From: Liolophura sinensis
Taxonomy: Eukaryota > Mollusca > Polyplacophora > Chitonida > Chitonidae
NCBI RefSeq assembly: GCF_032854445.1
Contig: NW_027017955.1
Location: forward strand, 372,001 to 436,000
Direction: 5' to 3'
Length of the DNA: 64,000 bases
The notes below the pieces were generated by a model, which saw only the letters and a program-made list of their open reading frames with translations, did not search any database and was not told the DNA's origin. The position numbers and the translations under genes were made by a program. Of this stretch, positions 58,501 to 64,000 are shown in pieces. Each line of letters starts with the position of its first letter. The first letter of the stretch is position 1.

Positions 58501-59003
58501 AAAAATCCATTGATACTTGAGATAACTAAACACCGAAAATTAATTAGAAGAGGTAAAGATATTATATTCTGTTGGATACCAAGTCACACTGGTATCCATG
58601 GAAACACAGTCGTGGACAGGGAAGCGAAAGCTGCCCTATATAAACCTGTATCTCGGGTTAAAATCCCTTATGCTGACGTGAAGTCTAATATTCTTAAATG
58701 TATTCGTCGCCTTTGGCAGGGTGAATGGGACATGCAGATCCATAATAAACTGCATGTCATTCATCCTGTCATTGGCTACAATGCCTATACTTGTCTAATG
58801 TCTCGTAGAGACCAAGTAGTTTTAACAAGGTGTCGTATTGGGCATTCTCATCTGACACACAATTTCATCTTAGATGGTAGCAGTGCTCCCGAGTGTGTTG
58901 GATGTGATGCTCAATATGGCATCAAACATATTTTGGTTGACTGTGTGGACTTTGCCCATATTGGGCAAAGGTTCTACACGGTCAACTCTATATATGATTT
59001 ATT
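55599..59003 (+). pseudogene. LINE A ORF2: endonuclease - reverse transcriptase - RNase H (nearly complete)
   Basis: The endonuclease is complete to its end (LQETHL, YIPP, MGDFNSHN, AIDLTI, GSDHFPI; to ~56280). A frameshift near 56343 and a TAA at 56650-56652 follow. The frame from 56659 has RT motifs (NNYRPIALTSC, FFDLEKAYDTTW, GEPQGSFLSP and YVDD at 57610-57621), then RNase H (YTDGSKDG, SAEARAIL, CSDSLSC, GNTVVDREAK) and the start of the C-terminal cysteine region. Directly after YVDD an in-frame deletion of about 85 codons removes the RT thumb entrance, shown by comparison with 8471-10123. The last ~20 codons are replaced by B sequence. Not functional, but the best template for the family. 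Confidence 0.93.
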
Positions 59004-59520
59004 GGCAAGTCTTCGGGTGCATCCATTTCCGAAAGAGATTCCTCCATATTGGATTCTCCACCAGTCCTAGACATATCAGATTGCTGAGAGCTTCCCTGAG
59101 GATCAAGGCAATGTGCTATATCTCTAGTGTCTAACTGTGACATTGTAGACGGGTCAGGGCTGAACGTGCTACCCCATAAGGACGGGCTCTTACCAAGTGC
59201 ACCTTTGGAGGGCATCACGCCACTGGATTGCGTCTCCTTAATGCAGGATGGCGTTGTATCCGAAATTTCTGACGATCAAGAGGTAAGGAGGAATTCGAGA
59301 TTTGACTCATACCGACAACCCACTCCGGGCTATTTGATGTCTGAGATGCCTCGCAAAGGCTCTGGGGCCCACCTACTACTGGCGATTCGCTTAACTTCCT
59401 TACCTTATTTGTAGCACTCTCCAGCTTCCTCGTTGTCAGCAGCAGAGTTATCCAAAGTCCCTTTATTTTGTTGACTGGAAGGAACAGACTCGGCAGAAAC
59501 CCCAATTTCCATATCATCCC
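59004..59520 (-). pseudogene. Extra copy of LINE B ORF1 segment inside LINE A
   Basis: A near-identical copy of the ORF1 C-terminal region found at about 52857-53373, beginning GGCAAGTCTTCGGG. It joins A ORF2 with no clear homology at 59003/59004 and continues without break into the A 3' fragment. Only part of the 137-codon end is present. Confidence 0.8.
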
Positions 59521-59890
59521 GCAAAGGTTCTACACAGTCAACTCTATATATGATTTATTTGACAGCATCGCTGGCGATGTTGTCATCAATTATTTGAAGG
59601 CCATTGGCCTTTATCATAAAATATAAATTTTAATTGTCATAAATATCTGTAGATAAACAGTTATATACATATAGATTTATACATGTAATATAAAAGTCTG
59701 GTTTTCGAATTTTAACTCTTATTTTTCTTTTATACGATTTTAAACATGTCTGTACTTTTTGTTTTACTTTTGATGTTCATATTATCATATCGAAAACCTT
59801 AACCGTCTCGCGTTTTCACCTTGTTCTCGCCACGATATGGCTGAAATATTGTCGATGTGGCGTTAAGCCATAATCATTCATTCATTCATT
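59521..59890 (+). mobile_element. LINE A 3' UTR fragment (fifth copy), now serving as 3' end of the full A element
   Basis: Starts GCAAAGGTTCTACAC exactly as the fragments nested in B and ends in ATTC repeats. It has private changes (AATATAAAAGTCTGG near 59690, ATTGTCGATG near 59850). It is followed by the right target copy of the full A element. Confidence 0.85.
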
Positions 59891-59960
59891 CCTCGACCTT
59901 CATAAATATTGACGATGTGGCGTTAAGCCATAATCATTCATTCATTTATTCCTCGACCTT
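59891..59960 (+). repeat. Target duplication of LINE A plus a short duplicated A tail
   Basis: CCTCGACCTTCA at 59891-59902 is the right target copy. About 46 bp of A 3' terminus (AATATTGACGATGTGG and tail) and then a second CCTCGACCTTCA (59949-59960) follow. This is either a tandem slip or a second, very short A insertion at the same site. Confidence 0.75.
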
Positions 59961-60620
59961 CATTCTCATCTTTATTGTCACCTTCAACTTTATTAACATT
60001 ACTATCTTTATCATCATCATCATCATCATTGCAACTGTTATCGTCATTATCGCCATTGTCATATTTATCGCTCAACGGGCAGTCCTTTTGAAAGTGGCCT
60101 GCCTGTTTACACTTGAGGCATTTATCCTTTAAGGGACAGTCGGCCTTGAAATGTTCTGCGCTATCACAGATGTGACAGGCACGGACCTGATTTTTGTACT
60201 ACAAAGGAATTCTGAAATTCCCAACCGAAATTGATTGTGGAATGATCTCGGCCACACCACTCATGTAAATACGGCGCATACCATTCTCAAGTGACCTATC
60301 AAAAAGGTAATGTTCCCGGCTGACGTGATGGACCGTGCCATACCGGGACATCAAACCTCGAATAGTGTCATGGGGCACCTCGATCGGACATCGAGATCTA
60401 ACCAGGAGCCTTTGCTCCTCCACATCATATATTGGACATTCTACCCCTTTCAATGAGAAGCCGCTAGTCAACAGCTGTTCCTTCACAGTTTGCGTAGCCA
60501 CTGTAACATTCCACACATCTCTAGAGACATTGATTAGTCCCTTTAAGACATTAGGCCCACTCCCCGCTAACTCCTTCAGCCGACTGCTGTTTCAAGCGGT
60601 TGTACACCTCCCTATATTAC
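59961..60620 (-). pseudogene. LINE B ORF1, N-terminal and zinc-knuckle part
   Basis: On the minus strand a frame from about 60620 encodes a VATQTVKEQLL, VECPIYDVEEQRLLV and GLMSRYGTVHHVSREH region that resembles the pre-knuckle part of LINE A ORF1. An in-frame TAG at 60199-60201 follows. The frame then continues with two CCHC knuckles (CHICDSAEHFKADC, CLKCKQAGHFQKDC; about 60075-60180) and an Asp-rich run encoded by a CAT/ATC triplet repeat near 60012-60027. A frameshift near 60550 separates the first residues. This is the missing front of the ORF1 whose end lies at 52658-53373. Confidence 0.82.
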
Positions 60621-60927
60621 AAGTTTAAGGCTTAAGCGTCTATTTACTCGCCCTGCTCCCAACATTGTGGGCCAGGGCGAGAACTACTACCCTAAAGAGA
60701 GGACCACAACTATGCCTTTGGAACAGTGCGGATGCTGTGTGCAAAACAGATACGATATTACAAAGTGGAAATGCACTAAACTATGTACAGGCTATTTACA
60801 GAGAGGCTAGTGAATACGTCCTGCCTCTAAGAGCGACAGAACGCAATGTCGCACCACCTTCAGACTGGGTGACCACTAAACAAAAGCTGAGAGCACAAAG
60901 GCTAGTTCCACGGCCAGCCAGGGACTC
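60621..60927 (-). mobile_element. LINE B 5' UTR
   Basis: About 300 bp between the ORF1 N-terminus and the right target duplication. No domain-bearing frame on either strand. The element's 5' end is placed at 60927 because CAGCTACAACATGT, the partner of the left target site, begins at 60928. The intact element without nested insertions would be about 5.6 kb. Confidence 0.65.
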
Positions 60928-60941
60928 CAGCTACAACATGT
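60928..60941. repeat. Right target-site duplication of LINE B
   Basis: CAGCTACAACATGT; matches 48802-48815 at 13 of 14 positions. Confidence 0.7.
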
Positions 60942-61263
60942 AACACAGTCAAAGCAATGTATATACATATACAAGATTCACCAAAATGATGACACTATAC
61001 TTAAACATACCTTATTCAGCTGTTGTTGGAATGGCATGTGTATCCTTCTGAAAGAGAGGTTGAGTAGATGTGGACGTGTGTCTGTTTTGATCAGAAAGGT
61101 AATGTTGATTACCAAAGGCTATGAGTTTTTCCATATTGGCCGAGATACTGTGAAAACTAAATAAGCCAAATTGAGTAATAAAATGAGGCTAAGTTTTTTC
61201 GCCCTTTTCCCAACTTTAACAAATTACAAACCAATCTATGATACAGTGAATATAACCTCAATG
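60942..61263. other. Flanking DNA between LINE B and an inverted LINE A; no gene called
   Basis: AT-rich sequence that should have been contiguous with the family C downstream spacer before B inserted. A 40-codon minus-strand frame (61012-61134, starting MEKLIAFGNQ) follows a fair splice-acceptor-like site and ends beside AAG/GTATGT. It is too short to support. Confidence 0.45.
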
Positions 61264-61468
61264 GATGAATGAATGAATGAGTATGGCTTAACGCCACGTC
61301 GGCAATGTTTCAGCCATATCGTGGCGAGAACAAGGTGAAAACGCGAGACGGTTAAGGTTTTCGAAATGATGGTGAGCACATCAAATATAAAACAAACAGA
61401 ACAGACATGTTTAAGATCAGAAAAGAAAAAAACCAAAACAGTTAAAACTCGAAAACCAGCATATTTAA
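61264..61468 (-). mobile_element. Inverted LINE A copy, distal 3' UTR (left of the DNA transposon)
   Basis: A diverged A 3' UTR and TGAAT-repeat tail. The sequence stops at CATATTTAA (61461-61468) and resumes on the other side of the DNA transposon at 63755. It is closest to the A-prime 3' UTR at 13605-13700. Confidence 0.88.
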
Positions 61469-61482
61469 AGTAAAGGACCGGT
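61469..61482 (+). repeat. Left terminal inverted repeat
   Basis: AGTAAAGGACCGGT; a perfect reverse complement of 63741-63754, preceded by TTAA. Confidence 0.88.
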
Positions 61483-61640
61483 GAGTGGGCTTCCCGAGAT
61501 TAATAATACTGAACAGGGTTACCAAAACTAATCCCCATAAGCCGTTTTAAACAATTCGCCAAATTAGGGTCAGTTAAGCTTAATTAAGTGCCCCCCCGGC
61601 GAGTAGCCCCGAGTTCGAGTCGCCCAGCTCAGCAGGGATA

Positions 61641-61653
61641 TGACCTTTGACCC
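61641..61653 (-). promoter_or_regulatory. DR1-type nuclear-receptor half-site pair
   Basis: On the minus strand GGGTCA-A-AGGTCA is a textbook direct repeat with one-base spacing, directly abutting the 20-bp inverted repeat and 66 bp upstream of the ATG of the plus-strand gene. A chance match is possible. Confidence 0.35.
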
Positions 61654-61673
61654 GTGACGTAGAATCGAGAAGC
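61654..61673 (+). repeat. Left sub-terminal inverted repeat (20 bp)
   Basis: GTGACGTAGAATCGAGAAGC, a perfect reverse complement of 63533-63552. It contains TGACGT, a CRE-like half-site. A TCAGGC at the same spacing further in is also shared. It may be a second transposase binding site, a shared promoter element, or both. Confidence 0.85.
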
Positions 61674-61718
61674 CGGTCTTCAGGCAGCTACTGGGCCACA
61701 TGTACTAAAACAAAAGAA

Positions 61719-62361
61719 ATGGCTGATGCTGAATACGAGGAGTCGGGTCTTTTGTCGGAAAGTATGGAGAGCAGCAGTAGCAGTGATGGAAATGCGGACT
61801 TTGATGAAGAGGTAGACACCTGCAAAGCTACTACTTTGGACATAAACCCGTATATGTTCGAACCAGAGTGGTCATCGGACGGAGACGAGACACCCGAGGT
61901 GGAAGGAAATGTCACGGACATTGAGCCTGAGGGTCCTGACCGACGTGAGAACACTGAATGGTACGACAAGTTTTCTATTTAATCCTACTGTTCATATATT
62001 GTGTCATAAAATAAGCATAGCGTTAGATCCCAACTTATTCCACCTTATCTCAAAATGTCCAAGCGTGATATTTTTATAATAGGCTTATGGCCAACCCAGG
62101 TGCTGTTTTGGTTATTTGCCCTGCGTTAGTAACTAGGTCTATATGCTTATATTCTCTATTCGTTCCAGGTGTACTTGTGGTCAGTGTCATCCGCTGGATT
62201 CACAAGAGGAATGCATTTGCTGCCAAGAAATTTCCAGAGTGGTGGATAGGATCGAGTTGGCACCCGAGGGTGAAAAACCGAAGTGCATAACAGAGCACCC
62301 AGGTTTTCAGTCTGTTGTTCTGAATAGGGATGTGCTGGAAACGGCTTACTATGTATATTGA
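61719..62361 (+). CDS. P2X7 C-terminal (ballast)-like cysteine-domain protein, two exons
   Basis: Exon 1 is 61719-61969 and exon 2 is 62169-62361; the intron begins GT at 61970 and ends CAG at 62168. The join is phase 2 and restores a lysine codon, giving 147 residues. Residues 1-80 are acidic and Ser-rich with INPYMFEP at 42-49. Residues 81-147 read EWYDKCTCGQCHP, then a CICC motif at 99-102, CITEHPGF and LNRDVLETAYY. This pattern matches the cysteine-rich domain of the vertebrate P2X7 receptor tail and its stand-alone invertebrate relatives. There are no membrane segments, so it is not a channel. The second half of the domain is missing: a stop follows YVY at 62359, although an alternative donor (GTATAT at 62353) could lead to a later exon I cannot find. 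Function in this setting is unknown. Confidence 0.72.
61970..62168 (+). other. Predicted intron of the P2X7-ballast-like gene
   Basis: 199 bp from GTTTTC to a pyrimidine-containing acceptor (TTCTCTATTCGTTCCAG). Reading through instead gives a stop at once (TCTATTTAA), which supports splicing. Confidence 0.65.
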
Positions 62362-62444
62362 AAATATACTTATATCAGCATGACCGTAATCCAGTGCACA
62401 CTGCAATGAAAGTGGTATGAAATACTATCCTTTCATAATTTATT

Positions 62445-62450
62445 AATAAA
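62445..62450 (+). terminator. Polyadenylation signal AATAAA
   Basis: A canonical hexamer 84 bp after the stop at 62361, with an A-rich stretch beyond. It supports the two-exon model ending there. Confidence 0.5.
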
Positions 62451-63133
62451 TTATTTTTAAAAAAAAAATTAAGAAAATTGTCCCATTTACGAAATAGCGA
62501 TATAAATTCACATCAAATAAATTTGAATATTAAAATGTTACTGACTGTTGGTACAGAAATAATTGTGATTTTTAATATTAAATTTGAAAGCATGAGTGGT
62601 GTGGCTGAGGGTGGGAAATTCAAAAACAGGCTTAACATTGCCAGTTTAATATGTTACCAAAATTGCTGAGTTTTCTGAATTTTCAAATTCAATTTCAAAA
62701 AGTAGGCCTACTATACCGATAATTTTGTCAGTATTTCCTAACATGGATTTGATAACTGTAGCACACTTGCAATCGCCTGATGTTTAAAATTAAGCCAAAC
62801 GGAGAAAAATGAGAAATGAAACGGTAATTATCTGCATAAGTCAGCCAGCAAAATGCGGTAGGCTGGCTTAGGCTATGCATATCATACTATGCAAGGACGC
62901 TGCAGAAGGGATAAGGTTACAACAACAACATTCTTAGAACCGGCACAGCTTTTTCTACAGTGTGTTCTACCACAATGTTGGCCGCAATATCACCTGTTTG
63001 ATTTCATCAGGCCTACAACCAGAAATGTTTAATTTAAAATATGGTTTCTATTTAGGCTGTCAAAACAGTGTTGCACATAACAATGTCACCTACCCTGTGA
63101 GCTGACAATTTCACTGTGGCTGCACTGCGACGC
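62451..63133. other. Interior of the DNA transposon between the two convergent genes
   Basis: About 680 bp of AT-rich DNA. I see no further exon of either gene and no transposase motif. It may contain the intron of the THAP gene or be the site of an internal deletion. Confidence 0.5.
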
Positions 63134-63137
63134 TTAC

Positions 63138-63466
63138 CACCGGATACTTGCTGATCTTGTCCACTTTGTAGAGGGCTTGGCAGACATTTGGCCGTGAACA
63201 CTAGGTACAGCAGTGTTCTTTAAATACAGCTGACCCACAAAGCCCATCTTAAATTCAACCAAGTTGAAGAAATCATCTTTCCGAAAGTGTGAAGAGCACA
63301 GCAGGGAAGCTGGAGACGCTGTCACCCAATCTTTTCGTTTGGTTTTCACAAATTTGTTCCACAAATCGAGCCTTTTCTTATCGTCGTGTGGGAACATATG
63401 GAGACAAATCCCTTTCTCCTTGTCTTTCGTGTTACTGCAGTAATCAGCACAACATCTGCGGACCAT
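63138..63466 (-). CDS. THAP zinc-finger domain, first exon
   Basis: The ATG at 63466 begins MVRRCCADYCSN, the usual start of THAP domains. Zinc ligands are C5, C10, C57 and H60 (CSSHF); the invariant Trp is at 36 and the AVPSV box is at 86-90. The domain is full length (about 90 residues). THAP fingers bind DNA and occur in transposases (P element, Kolobok) and in transcription factors derived from them. The exon probably ends at 63138 at a strong donor (GTG/GTAAGC, phase 2); reading on meets TAA at 63134. The ATG is 66 bp inside the right 20-bp inverted repeat. No downstream exon with a catalytic domain is visible. Confidence 0.85.
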
Positions 63467-63532
63467 TTTCAAAATCTTTTGTGACAGTGTGAACTTGTTT
63501 GCTTAGTAAACAAAAAGGACGCCTGACTCGGT

Positions 63533-63552
63533 GCTTCTCGATTCTACGTCAC
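63533..63552 (-). repeat. Right sub-terminal inverted repeat (20 bp)
   Basis: Perfect reverse complement of 61654-61673; lies upstream of the THAP exon in the same relation as the left copy to the cysteine-domain gene. Confidence 0.85.
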
Positions 63553-63740
63553 TTCCGAATATTCATGAGGCGATGCCCGAAGTTTGCTTTGCTATTTTGG
63601 GCGACAGACGGGACCGCTTAGGTGAACTTAATAAGTAAATATCTCCCCAAATTTACGCTCGAGGCCGCAATCTTTGCCGAATTTCAACACTGTGAATGTT
63701 TATTTAGTGTATTATAAGGCATAGAGGCATGAAAAACATT

Positions 63741-63754
63741 ACCGGTCCTTTACT
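63741..63754 (-). repeat. Right terminal inverted repeat
   Basis: ACCGGTCCTTTACT, followed by TTAA at 63755-63758. Confidence 0.88.
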
Positions 63755-64000
63755 TTAAAAAATAGTATATCTGGGAAGCTATATGTATATATAACTTTTT
63801 TATCCATAAATAATTCAGACATGAAAATTTATATTTTATGGTATAAGCCAATGACCTTCAAATATTTTATAACAACATTGCCAGCGATGCTGTCAAATAA
63901 ATCATATATAGAGTTGACTGTGTAGAATCTTTGCCGAACAAAAGCAAAAGTCCACACAGTCAACCAGGATATGTTTGATGCCGTATAGAGCATCACATCC
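63755..64000 (-). mobile_element. Inverted LINE A copy continued: 3' UTR and ORF2 C-terminus (runs off window)
   Basis: The A 3' UTR resumes after the DNA transposon, and minus-strand ORF2 C-terminal coding follows up to the window edge (YGIKHILVDCVDF near 63980). An extra T near 63945 shifts the frame relative to the other copies, so this is a pseudogene. Confidence 0.85.

Larger units (their letters stand above)
53798..59003 (+). mobile_element. LINE A, the only copy running from 5' UTR through ORF2 (original-locus copy)
   Basis: It starts right after CCTCGACCTTCA (53786-53797). ORF1, endonuclease, RT and RNase H follow in order. Native sequence ends at 59003, inside the ORF2 C-terminus, where a B segment takes over. 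The expected right target copy, CCTCGACCTTCA, is at 59891-59902 after an A tail, so the original element spanned 53798-59890. Its 3' end has been overwritten. Confidence 0.9.
61469..63754. mobile_element. TTAA-flanked DNA transposon carrying a P2X7-ballast-like gene and a THAP exon
   Basis: A 2286-bp insert with 14-bp terminal inverted repeats (AGTAAAGGACCGGT at 61469-61482, ACCGGTCCTTTACT at 63741-63754) and TTAA on both sides (61465-61468, 63755-63758). The A-prime 3' UTR at 13680-13760 shows the uninterrupted target (CAGTATATTTAAAAAGTACT). A perfect 20-bp inverted repeat lies about 185-200 bp inside each end. Two genes face each other: a cysteine-domain gene on plus and a THAP exon on minus. 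No DDE-type transposase core is seen, so it is either non-autonomous or deleted. TTAA target and THAP finger suggest the Kolobok superfamily; piggyBac also uses TTAA but is not known for THAP domains. The target could instead be read as TTTAAA, since the junctions are palindromic. Confidence 0.82.
63467..63754. other. Right end of the DNA transposon (5' side of the THAP gene)
   Basis: Holds the right 20-bp inverted repeat (63533-63552) and the terminal repeat (63741-63754). No reading frame of note. Confidence 0.6.

Noticed and set aside
60665-60943. 92-codon plus-strand frame
   Set aside because: It lies antisense to the LINE B 5' UTR and has no domain features; it also runs across the B target site.
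61012-61134. 40-codon minus-strand frame with splice-like edges (MEKLIAFGNQ...)
   Set aside because: The sequence reads plausibly, but it is too short, has a stop just before the donor-like site, and has no partner exon.
61609-61622. GAGTTCGAGTCGCC resembling a tRNA B box
   Set aside because: No A box or cloverleaf can be formed around it, so no tRNA gene is called.
61719-62361. A genuine P2X receptor gene
   Set aside because: There are no transmembrane segments or channel ectodomain; only the C-terminal cysteine domain type is present.
61469-63754. piggyBac element, based on TTAA alone
   Set aside because: No piggyBac transposase motif is visible, and the THAP finger points to another TTAA-using group; left as Kolobok-like by inference.

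Overview
The window is eukaryotic repeat DNA, most likely from a mollusc (probably a gastropod). There is no operon structure. Almost every open frame belongs to a non-LTR retrotransposon, and the SINE and LINE 3' ends carry a motif I associate from memory with molluscan SINEs/LINEs. The species call is an inference.

Positions 1-55976 are one tandem array with a unit of about 15.97 kb: a partial unit 0 (1-8216) and units 1-3 (8217-24190, 24191-40165, 40166-55976). I phased the units on a recurring abrupt junction (8216/8217, 24190/24191, 40165/40166). The last unit reads through this junction into unjoined sequence at 55976/55977, as expected at the end of a tandem duplication. All units share the same disabling mutations, so the array grew by DNA-level duplication of an already dead, nested transposon cluster and not by new retrotransposition.

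Each unit contains, in order: an inverted 3' half of LINE family A (RT end, RNase H, C-terminal domain, 3' UTR); a Tc1/mariner transposase fragment; a 5' piece of a second A copy; a short inverted A 3' UTR; a forward A RNase H/3' UTR piece; an unassigned spacer; a diverged A-prime 5' UTR; an inverted A-prime ORF2 remnant carrying a SINE; an L1-type ORF1 (family C); a nearly complete inverted LINE of family B (ORF2, ORF1 C-terminus); a 370-bp A 3' fragment inserted in B with a 14-bp target duplication; and the 5' half of a full-length A element (5' UTR, ORF1, start of ORF2). A and B have ORF1 with CCHC zinc knuckles and ORF2 with endonuclease, reverse transcriptase and RNase H, an I/Nimb-like layout.

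At 55977-61263 the right flank shows the arrangement before duplication. The A element continues through ORF2, its 3' end is replaced by a duplicated B/A segment, and the N-terminal part of B ORF1 and the B 5' UTR follow. B ends at 60927, beside a near-perfect 14-bp copy of its left target site (48802-48815 and 60928-60941).

At 61264-64000 another inverted A copy has been interrupted in its 3' UTR by a 2286-bp DNA transposon (61469-63754) with 14-bp terminal inverted repeats and a TTAA target duplication. It carries a second, perfect 20-bp inverted repeat near each end. Two convergent genes start just inside these repeats: a two-exon gene for a protein with a P2X7 C-terminal (ballast)-like cysteine domain, and a THAP zinc-finger exon. 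No catalytic transposase core is visible. This is the most interesting object in the window; TTAA target and THAP finger suggest a Kolobok-like element.
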